From JALYXV01 sp963791545 (GTDB taxonomy: Bacteria > Actinomycetota > Acidimicrobiia > Acidimicrobiales > Palsa-688), in NCBI GenBank assembly GCA_963791545.1, contig CAWBSR010000009.1:62001-126000 (forward strand): 64,000 bases of DNA, given 5' to 3'. Positions 43,661-52,639 of the stretch are shown piece by piece. The notes beneath the pieces were generated by a model. It was not told the origin of the DNA, searched no databases, and saw nothing but the letters and a program-made list of their open reading frames with translations. Each line of letters starts with the position of its first letter. Within the stretch, counting starts at the first letter, position 1. The position numbers and the translations under genes are program-made.

Positions 43661-44689
43661 ATGACCGGTCCGGCCAGCATGAACGGCAACTACATGGGAT
43701 ACGTCACCCACCATGACGGCCTCTACGACTTCCTCAGTCGGATCATCGCCGACCAGATGGGGGTCCGAGAGTCCCATCCGGCCTTCCGCGCCTTCCGGCT
43801 GTCCGGTAGCAACGAGGTATATGCCTACGAGGAGAAATCCAGCCACGCTCGAATGATCTGCAAGTTCTACGGGTCGTCGTTCGGGTGGGACCGGGATCGG
43901 GCCGCTTCAACCGCCAATCGGGAGTACGAAAGCCTGAAGACGCTTCGCGGCTACGCGCTCGTTGGTTCGCCCCACCACGTCATCCAGCCGTTGGGGTGTG
44001 ACCGCGACATCAACTGCGTCCTGGCGCTGGAGTACTACGCGGGGGAGCAATTCAGCGACACCATCGCCCGTTCGATATGCCACCGCGACGATGCTCATCT
44101 GTATTGGCGCCTGAAGGCGCTCGCCTATTTCCTGGCGACGCTGCACAACCGGACTGCCAATGGCGCAGGTGTGAACTTCGACGTCGACTGCGGATATTTT
44201 GACAAGGTCGTCCGCAGACTGCGAAAACACCATCGGATCGGTCAATGGGACGTCGACGAGCTCTCATGGCTACGGGACTGCTGGCGGGACCGTCCTCGCA
44301 TGTGGCAGGACCAGCAAGTCTGGCTGCACGGCGATGCGACCCCGGCCAACTTTCTTTTCGGGCACGGTATGGATGTCGCCGCGATCGACCTCGAGCGCAT
44401 GAAGCGCGGTGACCGCATGTTCGACGTCGGTCGCATTGCGGGCGAGCTTCAGCATGCCTTCATGCAGGCGACTGGCGACAAGCACCGGGCTGAGCCATTC
44501 ATCGGCCACTTTCTCTGGGAGTACAGCTGTCATTTCCCCGACCGTAACCGTGCCTTTAAATCGATTACGGAACGAACGCCGTATTACATGGGACTGAACC
44601 TCCTGCGCATCGCCCGCAACGACTACATCTCCGACATCTACCGCGGCAAATTGGTCGCGCAGGCGAAGGTGCTGCTTCGCGCCGGTTGA
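43661..44689 (+). CDS. Aminoglycoside-phosphotransferase-fold kinase
   Basis: A protein of about 342 residues. The catalytic loop reads VWLHGDATPANFLFGHGMD and the metal site is AIDLERMKRGDRMFDVGRI, which fit choline/APH kinases. The N-lobe has EVYAYEEKSSHARMICKFYG with the ATP-binding Lys. It probably phosphorylates a small hydroxylated molecule or is a regulator of that type. It is followed 17 bp later by a HAD phosphatase, so the two may form a kinase/phosphatase pair. The base composition drops compared with flanking core genes. Confidence 0.82.
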   Translation: MTGPASMNGNYMGYVTHHDGLYDFLSRIIADQMGVRESHPAFRAFRLSGSNEVYAYEEKSSHARMICKFYGSSFGWDRDRAASTANREYESLKTLRGYALVGSPHHVIQPLGCDRDINCVLALEYYAGEQFSDTIARSICHRDDAHLYWRLKALAYFLATLHNRTANGAGVNFDVDCGYFDKVVRRLRKHHRIGQWDVDELSWLRDCWRDRPRMWQDQQVWLHGDATPANFLFGHGMDVAAIDLERMKRGDRMFDVGRIAGELQHAFMQATGDKHRAEPFIGHFLWEYSCHFPDRNRAFKSITERTPYYMGLNLLRIARNDYISDIYRGKLVAQAKVLLRAG

Positions 44690-44706
44690 GGTAGGGTGTC
44701 CCGACT

Positions 44707-45453
44707 ATGTCGATCTCAGGAACGGATATTCGAGCGGTTGCCTTCGACGTCAACGGCACCCTGATAGATATCTTGACCGAAGACGGCATGGAGGAGATAT
44801 TCCGCGCGGTTGGGCATTTCTTGACGTACCAGGGTATGGATTTGCGCCGTCACCAAGTCCGGGACCTCTACTTCCGGACCATGAAGGAGCAGCTGAAGTC
44901 CAGCCAGGAGACCTACCCCGAGTTCGACGCAATCGCTATCTGGCGCACCGTCATCGAAGATCACCTCACGGAGTTCACGCGACAAGTCCCGGCCGAGAAG
45001 CTGGCGCAGATGCCACTCTTCCTCGCCGAAATGACCCGCGGCATTTCACGCCGTCGCCTTCGCCTATACCCTCACGTGCGCCAGGTGCTCGACATTCTGC
45101 GGGAACGATTTCCTCTTGCGCTCGTGACCGACGCCCAAAGCGCCTACGCCCGGGGGGAACTGCACAAGGTCGGTCTCCTCGAATATTTCGACCCGATCAT
45201 TGTCTCTGGTGATTTCGGGTACCGCAAACCCGACCGGCGTCTTTTCCAGTCCGCCCTCGCCGGGATGGGCGTGGCCGCGGCCCATGCCCTCTATGTCGGC
45301 AACGACATGCATCGCGATATCTACGGAGCTCGAGAAGCCGGCATGAGAACGGTCATGTTCGATTCCGATCAAGGAAAGAAGCGACATTTCGACTTCGTTG
45401 CCGACCACACGATCACCGACATCCGGGAGCTCCTCAAGATCCTCGACCTCTAG
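44707..45453 (+). CDS. HAD-superfamily hydrolase
   Basis: A 248-residue HAD. Motif I is VAFDVNGTLIDIL (the DxN form, the second Asp replaced by Asn, which is unusual), motif II Thr/Asp in LALVTDAQSAYAR, motif III Lys in FGYRKPDRRLF, motif IV YVGNDMHRDIYGAREAG. A cap domain sits at about 25-115. The DxN form suggests dehalogenase or weak phosphatase chemistry, or lost transfer. It follows the APH-type kinase on the same strand. Confidence 0.85.
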   Translation: MSISGTDIRAVAFDVNGTLIDILTEDGMEEIFRAVGHFLTYQGMDLRRHQVRDLYFRTMKEQLKSSQETYPEFDAIAIWRTVIEDHLTEFTRQVPAEKLAQMPLFLAEMTRGISRRRLRLYPHVRQVLDILRERFPLALVTDAQSAYARGELHKVGLLEYFDPIIVSGDFGYRKPDRRLFQSALAGMGVAAAHALYVGNDMHRDIYGAREAGMRTVMFDSDQGKKRHFDFVADHTITDIRELLKILDL

Positions 45454-45551
45454 CCGGCGCCGCTCTGGGTAAACCATCGGCGAGAATCCTCGACCGCCCA
45501 CGGGGGCAGTCTCGGCTCCCCTCTCTCTCTAGCTTCTGCGTTTGTCGGCTC

Positions 45552-45950
45552 CTAGCTAGCCGCCTCCTCCTGGCAGTGCGGACCTGGGAACCACTCGCCG
45601 TCGTCGTGGCGATGTGCCCGGCCCTCGGCGGCGAGAATCGCTAGGTACTTGCGGGCATTGCCCACATGCACCCCTTGGAGCTTGGAGATCTCGTCAGGGG
45701 TAGCCGAGCCGTACTCATCCAGGAGCGCCCCCGTGCGGTCGTACGCCCGGGATGTCCGGGGGGGCTTTCGACACGCCCTCGCATCCCACGCCACGACATC
45801 CTCGCGGCGGACACGCCAGAACCCGTCCACCCGCCGTCCTGGGAGGATGCCGAGGTTCAAGGCTCGTTTGACCGTGGCCGCCGAGCGGCCCACCAAATTA
45901 CCCGCCTGCCGAGTCGTGAGCCACCCAAGGTCCTCGATCACTAATGACAT
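45552..45950 (-). CDS. HTH protein with excisionase-like domain
   Basis: A 132-residue protein. The N-terminus (LGWLTTRQAGNLVGRSAATV, then KRALNLGILPGRRVDGFWRV) is a MerR/excisionase-like helix-turn-helix. A second HTH-like part follows at 80-120 (ATPDEISKLQGVHVGNARKY). It may control recombination or another accessory function. It sits between the HAD gene and the IS-cut gene. Confidence 0.7.
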   Translation of the reverse strand: MSLVIEDLGWLTTRQAGNLVGRSAATVKRALNLGILPGRRVDGFWRVRREDVVAWDARACRKPPRTSRAYDRTGALLDEYGSATPDEISKLQGVHVGNARKYLAILAAEGRAHRHDDGEWFPGPHCQEEAAS

Positions 45951-45993
45951 GGTTGTGATTCTGCCAGGGACGCGCGCACCACGCGCGGATGGT

Positions 45994-46237
45994 TCAGTTG
46001 TTGAGGATCTGGATCTCGCCGACAGTGACCGGCAGGGCCACGCTGCGATTCACCGGGGGCAGGTTCCCGCCCCCCGCGGCACCGGTCACCGACCAGGCGG
46101 CGTTGTAGTGGATGGTGACGGTCGCCTGGAATGCCTCGCCAGGGAGGCTGGCCGACGAGGCCGAGTACTTGTAGCCGCACGCCGGCCAGAGAAGCCCGGC
46201 GACGAACGGATGAATGATCCCGAACCGCCCACACGGC
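45994..46237 (-). pseudogene. C-terminal remnant of a secreted protein, cut by the IS
   Basis: The minus-strand frame from the IS edge to stop TGA (45996-45994) encodes about 80 residues. GYKYSASSASLPGEAFQATV and TIHYNAAWSVTGAAGGGNLP, then VALPVTVGEIQILNN, resemble the C-terminal part of actinobacterial secreted proteins with a Trp-rich beta domain. The 5' end is missing because the IS left end (46238) replaces it. No matching 5' piece is seen past the IS right end. Confidence 0.75.
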
Positions 46238-48108
46238 CTCTAGGTGGCTGGTGTGAAGCGGGGGCTCTTGGGGTGACGGGTGCTCGGTCTGTTGTCGCTC
46301 AGGGTGACGGAGGACTCCGGTCCGGCCGGGTCTCGTTCCGACCGTAAAGGCAGGGTGAAAGGTTTGATCGGTGCTGGAGCGCCGGAATCGGCGCGATTCA
46401 TTCGCGTCGAGTCTGCGAGATTGCGGTTTACGCGCTCGGAGCCGCCCATCCCGACGGCGTGTAACGCAGACCGAGGACGGCGAGACGCGCCAGGTTGGCA
46501 GCCGCTCCGAGAAGGTTGAAGTCGGCGCCGACCTTGACTTTGCCGTGGACTCGGGCTCGTCGCCCACCGTGTTTGCGGCGCATCAGATGACCGAGTTTGC
46601 GTTCCACCTTGGGGCGAGTGGCCCGATAGTCGTCGCGCCATTCGCCGTCGCCTTGTCGGCTTCGGGCCCGGGCCAGGGAGTCCTCGTGGCGCCCCACGGT
46701 GATGGTCCGCCCGCTGGCCGACTTGGTGCACTCGTCGCGAGCGGGCAGGTGGCGCACGCCTGAGAGAAATGCGCGGTCCCGTTGCCGTTGGCGTCGCGGC
46801 GGATCGGAACGATCACATCATTCGGGCAGCCGACGGTGTCGTCGTCGAGGTTGACGATGAAACGGTCCTTGGTGAAGAGCCCCCCAGGCGCCGAAGGCGG
46901 CTGGGTCTTGCAGCCCGAATCGATGTCGTTGTCCTCCAAGTGGGACTGGAAGCCGCCGGTGCCATAGGCGTTGTCGCCATATACCTTGGGCCGTTCCGCC
47001 TCGGCCCCGTCGTCTCCGTCGACCAAGTCCGCGATGAGGTCCTCGGCCACGCTGGCGTCGCCCGCGTTAGCTGCGGTGACAGTCGTCGCGGTGATGATCT
47101 CGCTGTCAGGGTCGACTGCGACATGACCCTTGTAACCGTCGAAGCTGCGGTGCACGGTCTTGTGCCCGTGACGGGCCTCGGGATCAACCGTCGAGATGAC
47201 CCGGTCGGGCGCCACGTGCCGGGCGATACGGAACACCTCGCCGCTGACGTCGAGGTCCTGGCCGGCCACGGCGGCCAACAACACGACCGCCTGGGCGACA
47301 GCGGGATCAAGGTGGCGGCCGTCGAGGAGCATCAGGCACGCGTAGGCGTCGAGGGCCAACTCGTCCACCAAAGCCTCCCGGGCCGCCGCGTCGTCCCACT
47401 CGCAGATCGGTTTGCCAGCCCGGGCGTAGTCGTCGTCTCGGGCCAACACCGCCCGCAACTCGGCTTCCAGCTCGGGATCGGCGACGGCCAGCAGGCCCCG
47501 GATCGTGGAGCGGATCAACGTGACAGTGTCCATCGTGGCCACCGCGTCATACAACGGTGTCGAGTCCAACACCCGGCGCCGGCCCACCAAACCGGCCGCC
47601 TTCGCCGCCTCCAACGCCACCTCGAACACCCGGTCGGGGCGATTAGAGCGCCGGAGCCGCTCGCGCATGTCGACCAGCACCGTGTGCGCGAAGCGACCCC
47701 AGCCGCCGTTGTCGTAGCCGCCCACACCCGCCGCGTACCGCCAGCGGGCATCGAAGCAATACCGGTCGACGGCCTCCCGGTCGGACAGACCGTCCAAACG
47801 TTGCAACACCATCACCGTGGCCACCACCGACGGCGGCACCGACCGGCGACCCGCGTCGCTGAACAGATCGGCGAACAACTCGTCAGGGAACAACCGGTCC
47901 CGCTCCCGGTGCAACAACGCGTACACCGAGCTCGGCGACAGCTCCCGGTCGCAGAACCGGACCACATCATCAAGAAGATCACCTTGGCGCTCCGCCAACC
48001 CCAGCGTCATCAACGACTCCCGGTCGAGAACTACAACATCGTCATTCTCGACCACCGGACCAGCCGACGGGTGGACCTACACCCGCGAAAGACACCAACC
48101 ACCTAGAG
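46238..48108. mobile_element. IS1182-type insertion sequence
   Basis: The element is bounded by imperfect terminal inverted repeats: 46238-46260 on the left and the complement of 48086-48108 on the right share CTCTAGGTGG then TGGTGT with one mismatch in the first 17. It spans about 1.87 kb and holds one transposase gene. No target-site duplication is obvious, so ends may have moved after insertion. Confidence 0.85.
46428..48055 (-). pseudogene. IS1182-type DDE transposase, frameshifted
   Basis: A transposase whose first frame runs 48055-46583 and whose C-terminal part lies in another frame to 46428. The N-terminal domain (LSPSSVYALLHRERDRLFPD, then VDRYCFDARWRYAAGV) and the DDE core (RRVLDSTPLYDAVATMD, GHVAVDPDSEIITATTVTAA) are in the first frame. 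Near 46740 the sequence CATCPL should continue as RDECTKSASGRTITV and then YRATRPKVERKLGHLMRRKH, HGGRRARVHGKVKV, which are found one base out of phase. The gene is probably inactive, unless a -1 slip is used. Confidence 0.85.
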
Positions 48109-48223
48109 TTCTCTCGGCATTACAGCTACGTTGCCGTGCAGGGGCCATCTGAGTCCCGTGTCCGAACTCGCCTGCGTCAAAGGAGTGCTTTCGAATGAGA
48201 CTCGTACGTCTAGTGCTCCAAGC

Positions 48224-48643
48224 ATGGCCGCGTCGATCATCGTGACTTTGGGCATCACTTCGCCTGCATCGGCTGCCTCGACCGGAGTGCAACCAACTAC
48301 TCCTGCACCGGTAGTTCGACCCTACACGTCGCCAAACACCTGCAGAAACGACCTGAGCAATTCATTCAAGATGTGCTTCAAGGTTTATGGCAATGGGCTT
48401 CACGTGGACACTCTAAGCGGATCGATCGAGAACCTCCTCAACTACGGTCCGCTAAACGGATACTGCTACTTCACTCTTCCAGGTGGCCATCACTATGGGA
48501 ACTACAATTTCTCACTTAATGCGAAGCCCGACGTATTTGTGGAAGTTCAGCATCCACAAATCGACGTGCCAGCCGGGACCGCTTCCTGGGTGTGCGTAAC
48601 ACACTTCTCGCAGTCCGTTGTCTATCAGGACATTCACCGCTAG
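48224..48643 (+). CDS. Small secreted protein, start uncertain
   Basis: A protein of about 139 residues with a signal-like segment (MAASIIVTLGITSPASAAST). The body is Asn/Tyr/Gly-rich with Cys at CRND, FKMC, NGYC and WVCV. Unusually the good AAAGGAG ribosome site is followed by an ATG (48195) whose frame starts MRLVRLVLQA but then hits a stop; joining those first residues to this signal would give a proper charged n-region. A one-base frameshift near 48220 is therefore likely. No recognisable family. Confidence 0.6.
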   Translation: MAASIIVTLGITSPASAASTGVQPTTPAPVVRPYTSPNTCRNDLSNSFKMCFKVYGNGLHVDTLSGSIENLLNYGPLNGYCYFTLPGGHHYGNYNFSLNAKPDVFVEVQHPQIDVPAGTASWVCVTHFSQSVVYQDIHR

Positions 48644-48694
48644 GGCGCCCGAGAGCATACCGGAATCCAAAGGATGCTTTGGCCGCGGTTGTAA

Positions 48695-49936
48695 ATGATA
48701 AGTGCGCAGAGCTACATTCGGACATTAGCAGCTCGAGCTGACGCCGCGGGTGCATCTGAGTCGATGTCCGACATCATGACCGTGGTCGGTGCGCTCCAGG
48801 CGATCGACGAAATCGACTTTTCAACAGCGTGGTCAATCCTGTTTGGTACCGAGGGCAGAGCTCACAGTGTCATGCGAGCGCCAATATTGAGGAACTCAAG
48901 CCCTTCTCCCAGGTTGCCTGCTCCCTGGTCTTCAGTTGACTCCCATGTATACGCAGCGTACTGTCGAATGCCGAGTAACACCTACGACGGTGGCACTAAC
49001 TACATAGTCACGACGGGGGTCGATTCATTTCTGGTCTCCACTGGCCAGGGGATCGCCCCTTGGCAAGCATCCCAAGGCCCGTTCGGAGATCCCGAACCGC
49101 CAAAGTCGCCGTTTAGTTCGATTACTGGCGACGACGGTGTCGCCTATAGCGCTCACAGGCGTTGCTGGAGTACACCTGACAACACGACTGTCCGGCCACG
49201 CTGGAACCTGCTGACATCTCTATCTCCTCGGCCCGGCCGCACCACTCGCTGGCTCGAATTTGAGTTGAACGGCACCGTGGCCGTCGCGCCCATTCGAAGT
49301 TCGATCATTGCCGAGAAGTACGCTATACCTGTCCATGCTCCGCTGACAAAGGCAGAGAACTACCTTACATCCCTAGCCTTCAACCAAGTTTGGTTGCGTC
49401 TTCTCGATGGCAGCACTCGGGATCGCCTGCCCGTGGATCAAGTTGTCGAGGCATTCCTCGCTATCGGCGTCATTCAGGAAAGCGATGACACCGTGTCTAT
49501 GTGTAGAGACCTCGAAAGCGCGATCACAACGGGGAAGTTCACGAGTGCAGTCCCAGATGTCCTGCAGTCAGCTCTCGCGGGGGGAGTGAGCAGAAACCCA
49601 TGGCTTGACGTTGTGGCTCTGGGGATCAACGTGGACATTGGTGGCACAGCAACGCTGGCGTTGGATGCGATCGTCGGCCATCGGGACTACACGGCGCTTC
49701 ACTTTAGGTCCGCCGGGCGTGGCCTCGATGTGATTGATGTGATCAATCGATCAGTGGTGGTTTCCGCAAAGGACGACCTCGGAGCCGGATACGTGTCCAG
49801 TAGTGAGCATATCTTTGATGGCGAGAGCGGACTGTGCCATTTCCGGCCAGCCTTTAGCCGCGAAGCAAACGCGGTCACCGTGACGTTTCATGGACAACGA
49901 ACGATTGCAGTGGTCGAGGTTCCGCTACGATTGTGA
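48695..49936 (+). CDS. Unrecognised 413-residue protein
   Basis: A long frame in lower-GC DNA. I recognise no domain. The middle has YAAYCRMPSNTYDGGTNYIV and GQGIAPWQASQGPFGDPEPP. The second half has LPVDQVVEAFLAIGVIQESD and a Val-rich strand region (VVALGINVDIGGTATLALDA). No signal peptide or membrane segment is clear, so it may be cytoplasmic. It overlaps a possible short frame at 49933. Codon use is unlike the core genes, suggesting recent transfer. Confidence 0.65.
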   Translation: MISAQSYIRTLAARADAAGASESMSDIMTVVGALQAIDEIDFSTAWSILFGTEGRAHSVMRAPILRNSSPSPRLPAPWSSVDSHVYAAYCRMPSNTYDGGTNYIVTTGVDSFLVSTGQGIAPWQASQGPFGDPEPPKSPFSSITGDDGVAYSAHRRCWSTPDNTTVRPRWNLLTSLSPRPGRTTRWLEFELNGTVAVAPIRSSIIAEKYAIPVHAPLTKAENYLTSLAFNQVWLRLLDGSTRDRLPVDQVVEAFLAIGVIQESDDTVSMCRDLESAITTGKFTSAVPDVLQSALAGGVSRNPWLDVVALGINVDIGGTATLALDAIVGHRDYTALHFRSAGRGLDVIDVINRSVVVSAKDDLGAGYVSSSEHIFDGESGLCHFRPAFSREANAVTVTFHGQRTIAVVEVPLRL

Positions 49937-50060
49937 CGTCCGACGTCAGCCAAGAACCCTCGCCGACGACCAACTCAGATGGGCTACACCGTCGCCCTGC
50001 AACTCAGGCCGTCACCGGCTCTAGAGAAGGGGATCCTCGCATCAGCCATACCGGCCGCCG

Positions 50061-50092
50061 CGTTCAGGATCCTGCACCAATCCTCGTCACAG
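50061..50092 (+). repeat. 32-bp direct repeat, copy 1
   Basis: This 32-bp sequence, containing the palindrome CAGGATCCTG, recurs with one mismatch at 55309-55340 in the same orientation. The interval holds a truncated recombinase. It may be an att-type core or a duplicated coding scrap. Confidence 0.75.
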
Positions 50093-50097
50093 GCCCT

Positions 50098-51135
50098 TTA
50101 GGACGTCGTGCCAACATTATGAACGGGCCCAGCTGCGAGGATGGTGTTGTAATCTTCAACGGTCGGCCCCGGCGGCAGATGCAGCGCTGGAGGAGCATTC
50201 GGCGTGAAGACAGTCTCGGTTTGTAGGAGCGTGCCGCTAGCCGGGTCGAGAACCACGTAGCTCGTCGCGGTGGTGGGTGACGAGATGTCGCTCACCACGA
50301 TGCCGACTGCCTGGCCGCTTCGCCCGGCATTGTCAACGACGGTGCCGGCGTAAAACACCTCCGGCAGACTTGCCAAGACTTGGTAGAGAGCTCCCGTTTG
50401 CCTCGGGTTGGCCGTGCCACTCTCCAGGTGCTGGATGATCTCGTAGGCAAGAGTGATATTGACGAGGCTGGGGGTTCGGTCGGTGTTGGGGTTGTGCAAC
50501 GCCACTTGGGCCGCGGCGCGGTCAACGGGGAACCCGACGTTCAGGTCAGCCCACTGCCCGGGACGGTATCGACCGGAGTGATCGAGATTTCCGGGCGACT
50601 TTGGCCCTCCAATGTCGCCACCTGCCGGCGCGGTGTCCTGCAGGTACTCGCGGACCAGCGTCGAACCGTCTGGCGACCGCCACACCTGCCGGACGGTGGT
50701 CGCTACAACGCTCGTCGAGCGATGGTTCCCCACCGTCACTTGCAGCGCATAGTTCTGGGTCTTGGCGTAGTAGACCGGACCAGACCGCGATGGCGCATTT
50801 TGCTGGGCGACCGCCGCGTACTCCAGCAGGGTTACCCCCTCGGCGCTACTGCCGTGGCTGAACGCCAGCGGTTTGGGCAGTGCTGGCGCAGCCGAAGCGG
50901 TTGTGGCGCCCCGACCGATCACTGCAACTGCGCCCACTGCGACAAGGGCAACGGAGGCTGCTACAGCGAGTACCCGGGCCATTCGCGGTTGGCGGCGGGC
51001 GCCGATCGGGACCACGTTGCTGGTGTCGACATTGTCGGTCAGGGCGGCGGCCAGTTCAGCCTGCGCCTCGAGTAGTCCGCACAGGATGACGGTTTCAAAT
51101 TCATCGAGAGGGACCTCTCGCTCGTCACAGATCAT
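50098..51135 (-). CDS. CU044_5270-type membrane protein (putative anti-sigma)
   Basis: A 345-residue protein starting ATG 51135. A cytoplasmic part (1-55; DEREVPLDEFETVILCGLLE) precedes one membrane segment (about 57-80) and an outside domain (95-345) with YYAKTQNYALQVTV, VRQVWRSPDGSTLVREYLQD, and YVVLDPASGTLLQTETVF. This matches actinobacterial CU044_5270 proteins that often sit next to ECF sigma genes and may sense outside signals. The stop of the sigma gene overlaps its ATG as TGATG. Confidence 0.78.
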   Translation of the reverse strand: MICDEREVPLDEFETVILCGLLEAQAELAAALTDNVDTSNVVPIGARRQPRMARVLAVAASVALVAVGAVAVIGRGATTASAAPALPKPLAFSHGSSAEGVTLLEYAAVAQQNAPSRSGPVYYAKTQNYALQVTVGNHRSTSVVATTVRQVWRSPDGSTLVREYLQDTAPAGGDIGGPKSPGNLDHSGRYRPGQWADLNVGFPVDRAAAQVALHNPNTDRTPSLVNITLAYEIIQHLESGTANPRQTGALYQVLASLPEVFYAGTVVDNAGRSGQAVGIVVSDISSPTTATSYVVLDPASGTLLQTETVFTPNAPPALHLPPGPTVEDYNTILAAGPVHNVGTTS

Positions 51136-51587
51136 CACTGCACCTCCTGAGAGAAGTTGGGGTCGGGTGGGAGAGGGTCGTGGAGGGCCTCGCGGAGTGC
51201 CCGTCGTGCGCGTAGGAGGCGGACCCGAAAGGCGCCGACGTTGATATCGAGTGCTTGGGCGGCCTCTTGGGTCGTGAGCTTTTCGTGGCCGACGAGCCAC
51301 AGCACTTCCCGGTGGCGTTCGGGAAGCCTGGCCATGGCGTGCTCGACCTCGACGCTCTCGCGGGCAGCGTCGATCTGTTCTTCGATGCGAGCGATGGCGT
51401 CTTCGCCCAGGACGCGCTGTCGGCTCGTGACGTGGCTGACTGACCATTGGTGATACTCACGGCGGCGAAGAGACCCCAGTTGGCGGTAGGCCACCCCGAT
51501 CAACCACGGGCGGAACAGACCCCGGGCAGGGTTGTATCCGCCTCCACTCTCCAACAGAGCTAGGTCGCCCGCCCCGGCCTCGCCCAA
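51135..51587 (-). pseudogene. ECF sigma factor lacking region 2 N-terminus
   Basis: The frame has the end of sigma region 2 (YNPARGLFRPWLIGVAYRQL, RRREYHQW) and a full region 4 (LPERHREVLWLVGHEKLTTQ, then EAAQALDINVGAFRVRLLRA). The first part of region 2, needed to bind the core enzyme, is missing. The first 15 residues of the frame come from the adjacent recombinase DNA. It is probably a truncated pseudogene; the following anti-sigma-like gene may still be read. Confidence 0.75.
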
Positions 51588-52055
51588 GCGCTCGACGCAG
51601 TCGAGTCCGGCGCCGCCGGCGGGATCATCGTCGCCAAACTCGACCGGCTCTCACGATCGCTGGTCGATTTCGCCGGGCTCATGGCCCGAGCCCAGGCGGG
51701 CGGCTGGAATGTCGTCGCCCTCGACCTCGGCATCGACCTGGCCACCCCCGCCGGCGAGTTCATGGCCAACGTCCTCGCCTCCGCTGCCCAATGGGAACGA
51801 CGGATCATTGGACAGCGCACCCGCGAGGCCCTCGCCGTCAGACGTACCCAAGGTGTCCGGCTCGGCCGACCTAACGTCCTCGACCCAGCAATCGTCGAGC
51901 GCATCGTCGCTGGGCACGAAGCGGGCGCCGGCTGGACTGCCCTCGCTCACGACCTCAACCATGATGGCATCCCTACAGCCCATGGCGGAGCAAAATGGCA
52001 TCCCAGCACTGTCCGAGCCGTAGTCCGAGCGAACAAGTTGCTAGCCACGGTCTGA
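51558..52055 (+). pseudogene. Serine recombinase fragment lacking the catalytic Ser
   Basis: The frame runs from just after a TAG stop at 51555-51557 to the stop at 52055. It starts VARPGLAQALDAVESGAAGG and IIVAKLDRLSRSLVDFAGLM, i.e. the middle of a resolvase catalytic domain, then NVLASAAQWERRIIGQRTRE and a helix-turn-helix tail (AIVERIVAGHEAGAGWTALA). The first 65 or so residues, including the nucleophile Ser, are absent. This is a truncated resolvase or invertase abutting the truncated sigma gene. Confidence 0.8.
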
Positions 52056-52116
52056 ATCAAATCCAGCTTCACCATCATGCAGTCGCAAGGTACCTTGGCG
52101 AAGTACCGTCGGTGAA

Positions 52117-52284
52117 GTGCAGGTCCCGTCCATCCTTCCCAGCGCCTACCGGCATGGTGTCGATGACCCGAGCATCCTTCACGTATTTAGGAACCCGATC
52201 TGGGCCGAAGACCTCGACGATGGTCTGACCATGCTGATTGGACCCGACCACACGGGCAACCTCTACGAAATTTGGTGTCGTTGA
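52117..52284 (+). CDS. Small toxin-like protein (55 residues)
   Basis: A short frame from GTG 52117 to TGA 52284. VPSILPSAYRHGVDDPSILH and VFRNPIWAEDLDDGLTMLIG then PDHTGNLYEIWCR resemble a family of short toxin-like proteins with a conserved His-Gly-x6-Ile-x2-Ala/Val and a GPDxxGNLxEI end (BrnT/DUF4258-like neighbourhood). Too short for most gene finders. No partner antitoxin is evident. It may be a relic from the same element as the recombinase. Confidence 0.55.
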   Translation: MQVPSILPSAYRHGVDDPSILHVFRNPIWAEDLDDGLTMLIGPDHTGNLYEIWCR

Positions 52285-52296
52285 CTAACCAGGCGC

Positions 52297-52428
52297 TTAC
52301 AGGAGCCTCCGCACCTTCACCGTGGAGGGGTGGTCGGGCCCGTAGACGGCCTCGAAGATGGTCAGGGCCTGCTGGTAAAGCTCGACGGCGCGGTCGTGGT
52401 CGCCGAGCGCCTGGTGGGGGTAGCGGCC
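52297..52428 (-). pseudogene. TPR-repeat fragment
   Basis: GDHDRAVELYQQALTIFEAV with YGPDHPSTVKVRRLL is the last tetratricopeptide unit of the TPR_12 type, common at the end of STAND/NB-ARC proteins. The frame upstream has no more repeats. It is a gene-end scrap. Confidence 0.65.
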
Positions 52429-52540
52429 GCGCGTGGGGGCAGTCGCCGCAGGTGGTTCCTCGTGCGTTTGGAAAACGGCCTGCGGGTGCTGACACAAAGA
52501 ATGTTGCAATTTAGGCGAAAAGGTACTGGAAATGTTTCCC

Positions 52541-52569
52541 TTGACCTGGTATTTACACAAGTTTACTGT
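52541..52569 (+). promoter_or_regulatory. Candidate sigma-A promoter
   Basis: TTGACC (52541-52546) and TACTGT (52564-52569) are separated by exactly 17 bp in an AT-rich stretch, about 70 bp upstream of the secreted-protein gene at 52640. Good spacing and near-consensus boxes support a housekeeping promoter. Confidence 0.6.
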
Positions 52570-52639
52570 CATTTGGACAGGTGCGTTTTTCAACAGGCGA
52601 CCGCCACAGACGGCTCGCGAGAGAATAATGAGGAGTACT

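Noticed and set aside
46730..46760. Programmed -1 frameshift in the IS transposase
   Set aside because: The change is in the -1 direction, but no slippery heptamer is visible and this IS group normally uses one frame; a mutation or read error is simpler.
50061..50092. tRNA 3' end as attachment site
   Set aside because: The repeat contains GTTCAGGATCCTG, which recalls a T-arm, but no acceptor stem, anticodon arm or full cloverleaf can be drawn around either copy.
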